DNA of 64,000 nucleotides, taken from assembly GCA_037178975.1 (NCBI GenBank), contig JASJZH010000001.1, positions 4,506,001 through 4,570,000 on the forward strand. Reading direction: 5' to 3'. This document shows positions 15,186 to 27,500 of the stretch, in pieces. The DNA is from Oscheius tipulae (lineage: Eukaryota; Nematoda; Chromadorea; Rhabditida; Rhabditidae). The notes under the pieces were generated by a model. It was not told the origin of the DNA. It saw only the letters and a program-made list of their open reading frames with translations, and searched no databases. Every line of letters starts with the position of its first letter. Position 1 is the first letter of the stretch. Both the position numbers and the translations under genes were made by a program.

Positions 15186-17769
15186 ATGCAGTCTAGACTT
15201 CTTCTATCAGTAAGGAGTTCAGCACTCTGTTTAACTCGTGTAAGTTGTAATCCCCTTACTGCTTTACCCCATTTGTTCAGAATCAGTTGAGGCACTTTCA
15301 AACTAGTCTAAAATCACCGGTAATACGCGATCTCGGGAAGCTACTGAAACACAACGTTTGTTACCTCATTTTCTCTCAAAAACCCGTAATTTTAGAAGCC
15401 CGTACTGACAAAGGCCTCTGTGAGGACATGCTTCCATCCGGGAGCCAGTAATCAGGCACCAATTCAGGTTATTTATGTTTCCTCCACTTACAACGTATGT
15501 TTTCAGGCAAATGCGAATTTATCCGGCATAGATATTATAAAACGACTGCTAAAGTACGTGTGGCCAAAAGGAAATTGGTCTGTCAAACGAAAGGTTATCC
15601 TCGCCTTTTCCCTCCTTGTTCTAGCAAAGGTTTGTGATGTTTTTCACTCAAAAAGAATGAAATTTAGGCAGCAAACGTAACAGTTCCGTTCCTTTTCCGT
15701 GATATTGTCAACTACTACAATGGCAAAGCTCCGGAATTCCTGAAACTAACTTTCGACACCCCGGGAAATACTATTCTCACAGCCGGAACGTGCATTATCA
15801 TCGCATGTATGTCATTTTCCAGCTTTCTTACTGTTGATTATTTCAGATGGCATAACGAGAGCGACATCGGCCCTTTTCAACGAGCTGAGGAATGCTGTTT
15901 TCGCTCGAGTCTCGCAGCATTCCGTGAGAAAGATTGCCAGAAATATTTTCCTACATCTGCACAATTTGGACCTGTCTTTTCATTTGAACAGACAAACTGG
16001 AGCTCTTTCAAAGGCCATCGGTACTGCTTTTATGGTTCAAGTCCAAAAAAAAACTCAGATCGAGGCACTCGCGGAATGAGTTTCGTTCTGTCGTCGCTCA
16101 TCTTCAACATTGTGCCGACTGCTGTCGAAATAGCAATGGTTTCGGCTATTTTCTGTAACACACTGGGCACAGAATTCGCCTACATGACGCTCGGAAGCAT
16201 CGGAATGTATGGTGTAGCCACGCTGGGAATCACTAGATGGAGGACCAAGTTTCGACACGAGATGAATCAGGCGGACAACGACGCCGGAAACAAGGCCATC
16301 GACTCTCTCATCAACTATGAGACTGTCAAGGTTTTGAAGTTGTTTATCTTGTAAAATCGCCAACTTTTTAGTACTTTAATAACGAGCGTTTCGAGGCCGA
16401 CAGATACGACCATTTTTTAAAAAAGTATCAGGATGCTTCGCTAAAGACGAGCAGTTCGTTGGCCATGCTCAACTTCACACAGAATGCCATTTTCTCAGTC
16501 GGACTGATCGGAGTCATGTATCTTGCTGCCAACAGAATCACCTCTGGCGATTTGACCGTCGGAGATCTCGTCTTGGCCAATACACTCCTCTTCCAGCTAT
16601 CTGTTCCTCTCAATTTCCTAGGTTCCCGGTCTTTTTTTTCTTCAGAAAGAAAAATTTCAGGATCAGTGTACAGAGAAGTCCGCCAGGGTCTGGTTGACAT
16701 GAACACGATGTTTTCGTTGCTGAATCTCAAGTCGAAGATTATCGAGAAGCCTGACGCCAAAGAGATTACAGTCTCGGAAAACGACGTGACCATCAAGTTC
16801 AATAATGTCAACTTCGGATATCTGCCCGATAAGAGCATTCTTTCCGGTCTGTCACTTGAAATTCCCTCGGGAAAGAAGGTCGCGATCGTTGGAGGCTCCG
16901 GATCCGGGTTAGAGCTTTTTATGTCAACTTATCAAGAAGTTTCAGCAAATCCACACTGGTCCGTCTTCTCTATCGCCTCTATGATGTCGATACGGGAAGT
17001 ATTACCGTGAACGGCGTGGATATCCGCGACGCCAGTCTCGCCTCACTGCGCAGAAACATCTCAATTGTGCCACAGGAATGTGTGCTCTTCCACGACTCGA
17101 TCTATTACAATCTATCCTATGGCGATCCAAATGCTACCAAGGAAGATGTGATGCGAGCTGCCATCATGGCCGATTTGCATCATTCCGTCAAGCGAATGCC
17201 AGCTGTTAGTTTTAGATAATGGATTCTGATGAAAATGATTAATTCAGGGCTACGAGACGGTCGTCGGAGAGCGTGGTCTCAAGTTATCAGGCGGAGAAAA
17301 GCAGCGAGTTGCCATTGCTCGTGCCATTCTCAAAAACGCTCCACTGGTCATCTACGACGAGGCGACCTCATCCCTGGACGCACTGACCGAAGCCAACATC
17401 ATGACGGCACTCAAGGAGGCTGTCACGAAAAAGTTTTTCCTTTTGGTATGTTTGCAATCTTCACCTTCAGAACAACACTGTTCATCGCTCACCGTTTGGC
17501 GACCATAGTCGATGCGGACATTATTTACGTGCTAGATCATGGTCAGGTGGCCGAGAAAGGAACCCATTTCGAGCTGATCCGCAACGGCGGACTCTATGCC
17601 AAGCTTTGGGAGAGTCAGAATCACTACCATGGGCATGTTCCGGTTGGTTTTCCTCTCTACTTTTTCAGTTTATTTCCTTCAGCCAAAGAAGCCGACAAAA
17701 AACGAGGACATGGAACTGCTTGAGCTGGATCTCGAAAAGTGCTGTGGAAATTCGAGTTGTAATCGCTAA
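15186..17769 (+). CDS. ABCB7: Mitochondrial ABC transporter ABCB7/ATM1
   Basis: A half-transporter of the inner mitochondrial membrane that exports a glutathione-linked sulphur compound needed for cytosolic iron-sulphur proteins. A basic presequence ([18 protein letters not shown]) precedes the transmembrane domain with [50 protein letters not shown] and [12 protein letters not shown]. The nucleotide-binding domain has Walker A GGSGSGKST (split by an intron at about 16908-16954), signature LSGGEKQR, Walker [13 protein letters not shown] and the H-loop LFIAHRL. The tail ends with the family's cysteine cluster (CCGNSSCNR). About 13 short introns. It is first in a tandem trio with TMEM50 and MRPS5. 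Confidence 0.97.
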
Positions 17770-18081
17770 ATATTGTTATTACTTACACGAATCGTCAGGG
17801 TTTCAAGCCGGTTTCACCCCTTACCTAAAGAATTGTTTCTTGCCTTGTACAGTTCACTTAGAAAATTGAGTATAACCTCCCCCCGATGTTGTACGAAAAG
17901 TTGTGATATCGAGTAGAGCGAATCTATATAGAATTGTTATTCGTTGTTGTCTTTTCATTTGTTAACTTTTGGAGAACATAAATCGTAAATTTTATTTCCA
18001 TAAAATTCGACCTATACTTTGTTGTTAACATCAAGAACAACTTATCTAAAAATATTTTTGACGTATTTTAACACATTTCAG
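17770..18081. other. Spacer between ABCB7 and TMEM50
   Basis: 311 bases, AT-rich, no coding potential. It ends in ACACATTTCAG directly before the TMEM50 start codon, a splice acceptor that must be used either for a leader intron or for spliced-leader addition. Confidence 0.5.
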
Positions 18082-18737
18082 ATGTCTGGGTGTCTCGACC
18101 AGATTCATTGCAACTGCAATTTCGACCTTGAGGGCAAGCGCAACGCCGTGGCCAGCGTCGTCGCCAGCGTCCTCTTCTTCTCGGCCTGGTGGATGATGAT
18201 CGACACTGCGGCCGTCTACAAGAAGGAGGACTGGAACAACGTCTACTTCATCATCACCGTGGCCAGCACCGTAGCCATGTTCATGGTCAACGCCGTTTCG
18301 AACAGTCAGGTCCGTGGAGAGAGCCTCAGCGAAGGACTTCTAGGTACTAAAGGTACGTTTCTTCTATTTTCTACAACCAGAACATTGGAAAAATCGTCTT
18401 CACAGTTGTCCAGTTGTTTGTGCAGCTTCATGAACTCTCCGTTGAGAAGAAAAGTGACGCATTCCAGTCGTAATGCCATGTTTTTGATGTTCAAATGAGA
18501 GCTTTTGATATCGTTTCCTAAAATAACATTGCAGGTGCCCGCCTCTGGCTAATGGCCGCCTTCGTCGTGAGCTTTTCGTCGCTGGTCGCCGCCACGTGGA
18601 TCCTCTTTGCTGATTATGTCTTCAAGACGGATGACCATCCAGTCTGGCCAGGAGTTGCCCTCTTCTTGACAAATTTCATAATTTTCATGGCCAGCTGCGT
18701 CTACAAGTTCGGTCGAACCGAAGAAATGTGGGGCTAA
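18082..18737 (+). CDS. TMEM50A: TMEM50-family four-transmembrane protein
   Basis: Exons 18082-18352 and 18535-18737 encode about 157 residues matching the TMEM50A/B family: GKRNAVASVVASVLFFSAWW, MVNAVSNSQVRGESLSEG, GARLWLMAAF, and the carboxy end YKFGRTEEMWG. Four hydrophobic helices are visible. TMEM50 proteins are small endomembrane proteins of unclear activity, associated with the secretory pathway. The ATG lies directly behind a TTTCAG acceptor. The 182-nt intron is longer than most here. It lies 312 bases after ABCB7 and 202 before MRPS5 on the same strand. Confidence 0.95.
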
Positions 18738-18939
18738 AAGCGAGATCTTTTGTCTCTGTGTGTACTTATATCCGTCATTCCCTTTGCTTAAAAGAACCCT
18801 TTCTATTCTCCAGTAGCCCTGTTCGTTCATATTTGTACATTTGAATAAACGATCGTCTGTCCTGTTTTTGTCGTTCAGACATGGATATCCATGGTCTATT
18901 TTCATCAATGTACCCTATGTCCATCGAAATACACTTTAG

Positions 18940-20818
18940 ATGGCCTCGCTACTCCCATTCACGCAAGTGCGAACAAATACCGTCAACTTCTTCATGCGAC
19001 GTCAGTTTTCAAGCTCCTTTTGGCACAAATTCCCATCATTTCAGGGTCCCAAGGTGAACTGTGGAAGACGTTAACGAGCGTATCCAAGTCAGGACAGAAG
19101 AAGGGTCGCCGAAACACACGACAGCCAGTTCGTCCCCTTCATCGCTTCTACCGAATCGGCTCTGGTCCACTGAAGGTCGATTTTCCCGGACTGAATGCGA
19201 ATCTCGAGACGGCCAAGGATGGCCCGATCCAGATTACTGAGCAGACGGACGAGGAGAAGAAGTACTCGCTGGGCGTCGTCCGTTCCGTCCTCGACGCCAG
19301 AACTGAGTACGTTTGTTTTCTTTTAAATTTGATAAATTCTTTCAGCGCAAAGAAGAGGAATCGCGAAAAGCTGCACCCGCTGGAGCGAGGGTTCAGTGGA
19401 ACACAGCTCGTTGGACAGAAGCTCGGAGCTCCTCCATCCGTCGATCAGGCCAACTTTGAAAACTTTCAAAGTTACTGTCTCGAGGTTCGAAGCTTTTCTT
19501 GTCTCGCAATGACATCAACCCATTGTGTAATTGGTAGAAACAACGCAGCACAAAGGGCCGTACCAAATCTCGAAAGTTTTAACTATAAATAAAAAGTCGC
19601 AAACGTATACGACAGTCTCTTCAATAAAACAAACAGATCCGGAGAGCTCTTAAAAATGACTGTTGTTAACATTCTAGACAGCATGTTTTTTCAAAACACA
19701 AACTGTCGTTAAACTATAAAGATATTAGCGCTTTTGAAGAGTACTGACAGCCATTTTAATTCCACTTTCAGGTAAAAAGAACGTCCAACATGACGAAAGT
19801 TTTCGGTCGTGTTCACACAATGTCGGCTCTCGTGGTGACTGGAAATGGGAACGGATTGGCCGGCTACGCGGTTGGCAAGGCCCCAATTCATCGCACAACG
19901 ACGGCCATCATCAACGGAATGAACATGGCCTCGAGGAAGCTCTTCTTCGTCGAACTGCTCGAAGGACGTACCATCTATCAAGATTTCTACGCGGAATGTC
20001 GTAACACGCGCGTCTTTGCCCAGAGACGACCGGCCGGCTATGGACTGTTGTGTCATCCACGCCTCAGGAAGATTTGTGAGGTTTGCATTAATCTTTGATC
20101 AGTAAACAAATGATATTTTAGCTCATTGGAATCAAGGATATTTACGTCAAAGTTGAGGGCTCGACCAAAAACTATCTGGCTCTTACACACGCCTTCATTA
20201 CGGGTCTTCTGAATCAGGAAACTCATCAACAACTCGCCGAGAGAAAAGGTACATTATTTTCTTGATAACTTATCATCAAAGTCCAGGACTTCACGTCGTG
20301 GAGATGTCTCCCAGCCGACATTTCCTACCGGTCAAGGTTGCCTCACCGATTATCACGCCACTGAAGGCCGAAGAAGAGCTTGAAGCCATCGATCGACTCA
20401 ATTTGGACGACTTCTACGGCGAGGGGCGCTATCCGCTGCGCAAGCCGAAACCGCTTCCATTCTATGCTAAACTCGAGGGCCATATGAAAGCCCAATGGAC
20501 GAAACATCCTTTCCGTAACCATGAAGATGTGGGTCTTTTTCCTCTTCGAGTTTACGAGAATTGACAATGTGCTTTCATCGAAGCTCTTTGAAATTGCAGG
20601 AAGTTTGCGTATTTTGCGGAGAAATGACATTGTTTTTCATAAGACTAATCAGGTTTCAGGTGATGGTGCGTCTGCTCGCCGACAACGTCGTACCCCGATG
20701 GACGCGTGATGCTCGTCGAGAATGGGCCGTCCAGCGACACGAGCGCGCTACTACCGGAGTCGAGCCTCTTCCTGTCGGAATCGGTCTCTCGAACTTCGTT
20801 CCGAAGAAAGAGGAATAA
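18940..20818 (+). CDS. MRPS5: Mitochondrial small-subunit ribosomal protein uS5m (MRPS5)
   Basis: A component of the mitochondrial small ribosomal subunit. Exon 1 (18940-19000), directly behind CACTTTAG, gives a presequence free of acidic residues ([21 protein letters not shown]). A 44-nt intron restores the frame to [20 protein letters not shown]. Later blocks are [19 protein letters not shown], then the S5 domain: [67 protein letters not shown] and [20 protein letters not shown]. Intron 19485-19771 is 287 nt. The final exon (from 20660) ends FVPKKEE-stop. The 3' end meets KLHL20, with 89 bases between the stops. Confidence 0.95.
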
Positions 20819-20907
20819 TTTTGTTTCTTAGCATAGGTTTTCTTTATTGTTGTCTATTGAACTTTATATAAATTGCCTTATTTTCAGAGTGTACAGTCGG
20901 ACACGAA

Positions 20908-23900
20908 TCAGATCAGCCCAGGTGGTGGTTTGACTCTATTATCGATGAAAGGGTTGTATTCCAAGGAGTGTAGTGTTCTCATAGTCACGACTCCGCCCCC
21001 TAGTCGTCTGAATTTAGGTGGTTTAACTAATAAAACAGGCGACATTACCTGTAATTCATTGAGCCATGATGTTTCCAGCTGTTAAAGTCCTTATCGAAAA
21101 CCTCGACATCTTTCAGATAGGTCTGTCCGTCAAAACCGCCCACAGCATACAGTTTGTCATCGACGACGGACAGACCCACTCCCGATCGTTTCTTGCCCAT
21201 CGCCACCACCGGGTTCCATTCGTTGTTTTTGGGATTGTATCTTGAAAAAAAACTTTGCTTCCACATGAACGGAGTTTTATTACTTTTCGGCCGAACTGAG
21301 CTCAGCACAGTCGTCTCTTCCTCCGACCGCGTACAGATGTCCATCATAGACGGCGGACCCAAGATGTTTCCGCCTGGTCGACATGCTTCTGACTGTCTCC
21401 CAACGTCCAACTCGGGGATCGTATCTAAAGTCAGTTTGTATCACATTATAACTCGCTCGTGGTCCAATTTATGCCACCTAGTCTATCTATAAGCACCATG
21501 CCATCTTACTTGATTCTCTGGCATTCGTCTTGGACTGCTTTCCGCCCTGGACTAACGAACGAAAGAGAGGGTAAGAATCTCATAGTCAAACGGACGACAT
21601 GAACTAATGGTTTTCGTGGTCAACTCAGAAAACGAGAGTCTGTCCCGTGTAGCTTGGAGTTAAATTGACCAGAACTTTTAAAGACGCCTTACCTTTCGAC
21701 CGTGCTCAAAGGATTCTGTCCATCCGATCCACCCACTGCGTAAAGACATCCGTTCAGGACAGAGACCGAAACTCCTAGTCGGCGAGTACTCATCGGAGCC
21801 ACTTTGGACCAGGTATTGGCTCGAGAGTCGTAGCTGAAATCTCTTCTTTGTTGATTTGACTTTGCTCACCTTTCTACGACATTCAGACAGCTGTTTCCAT
21901 CCTGCCCTCCAACAGCATACAGTATACCGTTCAGCACTGCTACTCCGACTGAAGTTCTACAAGTAGACGTGGGGGCAACATCAGTTGACCACTGATTTGT
22001 GGCCGGATCGTAGCGCTCGACCGAGTTCAAGTAGCAGGTCCCGTCGTGTCCGCCTACTGCGTAAAGAAGACTGTCCAGAACAGCTACTCCCACTCCACAT
22101 CTGAGAGTTTACTGTTATTTTGGGGTCGAATAGTCTCATCATCTAAACAACTATCTATCACTAAATATTCTCCTGTCCCATTCTCCATGTCTTTCTGTCC
22201 AATCCCATCCACCCGACTGTGATTTCATTTAACAGTCTGTCAAACACGACAGTTTTCTAAGAACGTCATCAGTAAGTTTCTATGATATGCCCACTCTGGG
22301 TCGACAATATGGGGTCAGGTTGGAAGACCTACCGTCTTTTGCTCATTGGAGCAACACATGTCCAAACAGGGAGCGGACGATCGGGATCCAGACACTCGAC
22401 CGAGGCTATCGCATCACCACTGCACCAGCCTCCGACTGCAAAAAAAATGAAATACACTCTTTGGTAAAATCAGCGTACCAGCGTAAAGGATTTCCCTCCA
22501 TCTGACTGGCTTCCTCGGTCGTGTTCGCGGTCCCTGCATATTGGAACGGTCTAATGGGAGCAAAAGATAATTTTTCGCTTCGTCGACCAGATCTCGACTT
22601 TCCTGATCGCCTTTGATCAGTATCTCTTCACTGACTGTATTCACGATGAATTTGGGATGACAGAGAGGCAGGCGGACGTGTTGCAAGACCTGAAGAAAAC
22701 CATGGCAAAAGGTCACCATAAAATACAGCTGTTTTCTCTGCTCAAATTCCGATCATGAAAACATCAGCGTAAAATACTGGAGAGAGATGCGCGCGCGAGT
22801 TCTTATTTTTGGCTTCTACTCACTAGCCAAGTGGTTAACATACTCGTTTAGTGATAGCACGACCTTGGTTTGGGATCCTGAGCAAATACATTCATTTTAC
22901 CTTTTAAGAACAGGTCAAAAAGGTTGAAAAACACATACCCTGGCCAAGTAATGGCGTCTCTTGGGCAAATCGTGTCGAATCCACTGAATTGTGGCATTGA
23001 AGACGATTTCCTCGTTTCGAACATTCAGATCTTCGCTCGAGATAATGTCAATGAGCTGCTTGAAAGGCAGCATGAGGAATTCTTCCGTGTTCACAACCCC
23101 CTAAAGTCTTGACTATCCATCTTATAAAGAAAAAAACTACAGTAAAGTTTTGAAGAGTGTACCTATCGGCACTTTTGAGTAGTTCTCTACAGGCATGTGT
23201 GTCGGCAAAGGCTCTGATTCCGAGACAGTTGGTCGGATCCAGCTGTTGTTTCAGGAACTCGCAGCAGACTTCCTGAAGATACTTTTTATGATAACTCTAT
23301 CCAGCAAAAGACCTGGATCTCACAGATCTGAAGAAGACAAGCAGCTGGCAAAAGCAGCTGGACATTGATCTCTGTGATGGTGATTTCTCCCGAATAGCAG
23401 AAGCTCACGAGAGCTTCCAGCACTGACGCATCAATGTCATGCATTTGGACTTCGTCTGAAAACTGTCAATCCGCCTAACGGTGAACTCGTCTGACAATGA
23501 AATTTCCTTTTTTCTCAGATTTTCACTATCATAAAGTTTGTTATCCTTACACGACCATCCTCCAGATTTCTTTGATATTTCTTCCACCTAGTTTCACTTA
23601 CACTCTGTAAATCCGAATCTCGTTTAACAGTCAACCTGTAGGGAAAGAAACAATGCAGAACTTACATTGTCTGCTCTCGACCATCTCACTGGTGAACATC
23701 ATCCGAAAATAGTTACTCCAAGAGGCCAGAACAGCTCGATGTGCAAAGATCCTGCTTCCCTCAACGACCAAAACGACATCGCAAAGTTTTTGATCAGCCC
23801 GAAGAGCTGCCAGCTGTGTGAGAAGGCTGCGCGAATGGGATAGACTCTGAACACGGTAGTGTTCACTTAAAAAGATACTTACAATATGATGGTGTGGAGC

Positions 23901-23969
23901 AGTTCCCGATCCACTCGGCGTATCCGAAGGAACAGAAGACGTGGAAGGATACTCGACGATAATCTCCAT
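20908..23969 (-). CDS. KLHL20: KLHL20-type BTB-BACK-kelch CUL3 substrate adaptor
   Basis: BTB-kelch proteins bring substrates to CUL3 ubiquitin ligase. The minus-strand exons give BTB ([37 protein letters not shown]), BACK ([53 protein letters not shown]) and six kelch repeats ([106 protein letters not shown]). Repeat order and near identity fit KLHL20 (KEL-8 in C. elegans) over other kelch proteins. The start at 23969 gives a short amino end ([16 protein letters not shown]); an upstream exon is possible. The last exon (20908-21007) diverges after NYRRLGGGV. It is head to head with TRAPPC10. Confidence 0.95.
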
Positions 23970-24553
23970 CAGAGAGACAGATGGAGGATAAGCAACTCTC
24001 AATCGAGCCGCAGTGGTCGAGACATTTTTGACTGGACGCCCCAACCTTCAGTTTGACTTTCTTGGATCCAACTGTGTTCAGTTTGTAGGTTCGAATATTC
24101 ATACTTTTGTGAGCCTTCTGTACTCTTTTCTGGTAGTTAAGTAAGCGTTGCCTGTTTTTTATTCAGTAATTTTCTTGTATAGTAGAAGTTATCATTTCTC
24201 TTGACCATGACCTTCTTCAGTCCAGTGTTTTGCCAACTAGGTAGAGAACTGTATCCCACGACTGTAATAAGGCGTGGGAGCGTCTGCATATGGACTCCTT
24301 TGACCACCAATCAAGCAGATCAATGATGCTTCGAGGTTTCACCCATAGTCTAGCTGTTAGTCCACTGGACTTTTGCCCTGTCACACCCATTGATTTCATT
24401 CTCTGATCAGGCCGACTATTGTTTTTTATCCAGTCTTGAGCAGACTCTCTTGAGTACGGGCTTGGTCACCAAGTGTCACTACTTCTATTTGTTTATATCC
24501 GATTGTTTATGTCACTCTCGAGTTTCACTCCCGTCTCTTTTAGGTAATATGCT
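23970..24553. promoter_or_regulatory. Divergent intergenic region between KLHL20 and TRAPPC10
   Basis: 584 bases between two start codons pointing away from each other. No gene or repeat was recognised. CTCTTTTAG lies 8 to 10 nt before the TRAPPC10 ATG pair, again an acceptor-like site close to a start codon. Confidence 0.4.
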
Positions 24554-27500
24554 ATGGAAGGGAAATGGACAGCAGACCTGGCCTCAGTCCTACGCAATTC
24601 GCACAAGGCACAGCCTATTACTGTTACCTGTAACTGCTTTTCCTTGGTAGAAAACTTCTACTCTTCAGGTAAAGGAGACGATGCTTCTTTCAACGTATAC
24701 AAACACGCCTTGGCCAGTCAGTTCACACAGAACCCTTTGACTTGGAAACGGTAGGTGTCTCTGCTGGTTTTTTGTATTGTCAGCTTTTAGAGGAACAAAG
24801 ACTTTTCCTTATCGATTGACATTCCCCCTGAAATTTGTCCCCTTCCACGAGAAGCTCTGCTGGAACACGAACGCTCCCGATTTCAATAGTACTGCCTTCT
24901 TGCATGTCTTCTTCGTCTGTCCACAGGTTTTTTTCATCAGAATGCTCTGAAAAACAGTTTTTAGTCAGTCGACGAGTACAAGACTTCAGTCAGACATCTG
25001 GTCTCGGAATGGTTCGCATTGGTCAGTTCCCTGACAGACGTCCAGTGGCTCATCGTCGTCGACTCGACGAAGGCTAAGGAAAAGAAGAATCGGACGACGC
25101 TGATGGACAAGATCAAAAGCGATTTCAGTAAATACCAGGCCAAGTGAGTTCCTTCACAGTACTTTTTGAAATGGAGAGGCTCATCACGAGACCTCATGCT
25201 CATCGTTTTATTCACGTTTCAAATTATTGAAACTTAACCTTAACAAAGTGATCAACGTTCAGAGTCGTCGAAGTGTCTGAATCAGTCGAGCACGGCTCCT
25301 TCCTCACGCTTGCTCAAGCTGTGCAAGCATCTGTCCTCGGTCATCTGGAGACCTTGGTACAGGCATGGGAGACCCGTCTCAGCCTGAAGAAAGACCAGTA
25401 CAGAGACGAGAATTGGAACTTTATCGAGTACTTTCGGCTGGTTGTGAGTGTTTCACTTCTACGCGTTTTGAGAGCGGAAGACATGATTTTTCGGACCTGC
25501 AACGTTCTGAAGAGTTGTAGCCCTTCGAAAGAACTTCAACTTTGTAGAACATCAAAAATAAAATATTGTTTTCTCTCATCTTATCAGAAAAATGAGAGTC
25601 AAGACTTGCAGACCGACTTTGCGAAACTCTTCTGGAGTATCGGAGCACTCGAACATTCTCTCTCGATCTATGACGATTTGGACAGATTTCTCGGGACGAT
25701 TGTAGTCAAGGTGGCTGATGATTCCAGTATGTTGTTTGTCTCTCATAGATAAATACAATTCAGGTGGAGCCCCGTTCTGGGTACAAAAGTTTCGAAAGAC
25801 TGAGAGTCCGACCTGCCCCACAATACGAAGACTCCTCTCTACTGGACTGGACCTTCCTATTTCTAGCTACTTGGGTGAGCTGTCCTTAGAAGTAGTCATT
25901 CAATGAGCGTAGATGTCCGACACAGTTTGCTCTGTCAGCAAATTGTTCTCTCCCTCCACATGTACTACCTTCGCTCCAGATCTAAAGGAGCAGCTCCCTC
26001 AATCCGAGTCGACTTTGCGGCTATCCTACTGAAGTATGCTCAACACTGTCAAATGTCTGTCTCTGAACATACGAAGCTGTTGGGGGTATGTCTTGGTCTT
26101 GAATAACACGAGGTTTCTGTTTCGACTCGGTTGTTCTCTCCCGTACCATTTCGCCGAGAAGTATTTCGGTGCGCCAAGAGATTACGGGCGAGAACTGCTT
26201 TGAAATAAGCCCTTCCAGAGATGAGAAGGAGCACACAGAGAGAGCTAAGAATTGGTTTCAGTTCGCGATTCCCCTGACTCGCCTAGCCTGTTGGACAATT
26301 TTTCTCGTGGGCGACTCTCTCAACATTTGTGGCCTTCTCTCCGATCCGTCCAGTGTCACTGCTGCTACCAGTTCTCTCTGTCATATTCACACTGAGCGCT
26401 TCAATTCCGTAACCATAACACGATGGAATGCTCACGAAAGATAAATTCAGATGATGATCCTCTGCGAGGATCCAAAAGACCCGACTCTTGTCGAGTGGCT
26501 GGAGAAGAGTCATCTGGAAGACGGGAGCATTCTCATTGACTCTCTCAAAGAGACGAGTGTCTTTTATTCCCAGCTACAGAAGATCCATGACACTAGCTCG
26601 ACTGTCCTTGTTCAGAGTGGAAGACCGAGAATTGCTGCCTACATCGGTTGGAGATTCGCCAAATGGCTGAGGTTGGTCTATGCTTTTACAGTTCATTTTC
26701 GTCTTATCCCTTTTCCAGTGCAAACGATAAGAGGGATCAGGCTCTTCCCTACAAACTAAGATACCTCACACGGTTATTGGAAGACCAATTCCGTTCTCCA
26801 CAAGTCGTCTCAATGATCCAAGAAGTTTTGCCACAGTTGTCTGAGGACCGAGATCGAGAGCGGATTTTGTCCTATCTGCTCCTGCTGAGCATGCAGGGAA
26901 AGGAGGAAGATTCTTTGAACAGATTCATCAAGTTGGCAAGTCGATCGGACAAGAAGGTCTCTTTGGAGACTATTACTCCGAAAGGACACACATTCCTTGA
27001 CGTCAAGCTACATTCTCATCCAGATATTGTTCTTCCTCTTGAGGAACTGAAGATTGGTAGCATTTTGGTCTCCGAATGAGTTTTAAAAATTGTTTAGAGA
27101 TCTCAGTGGTGAACAAGTTCCTGCAGTCCGTTTCCTTCACTCACTGCTCACTGAAAGTGAAGGCTATCGACTACACAGTCTTGACCAGATCCGAAGAGCC
27201 GGTCTTTGAAATCATCTACAGTGTAAGTCTATTCAATGTCCAAAAACCTTCTTTAGGAAGTAGAGCAAGTTTCTCGAATGGTCTCTCCAAATTTCAATCG
27301 ACTTCGAGGTAGTCTCTCTCCGGAACAGTCACCATCTAAGCCTGAAATAGTTCTGACAATTGAGGACGGACAATTGGAAACCGGCTCTAACATTTTGGCA
27401 AATTTCCATCTTTTCCAAAAAATCGTAAACGTTCAGAAATTCTCCAGCGATATGAAAAAAAGAGGGTGTTTCGTGCTGGACAGTCTGGAGATGACCATTT

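Noticed and set aside
23457-23667. Extra KLHL20 coding exon around 23590-23640
   Set aside because: The open stretch does not join in phase, and direct splicing across it yields the expected BTB sequence (ESRQ to EVQMHDID).
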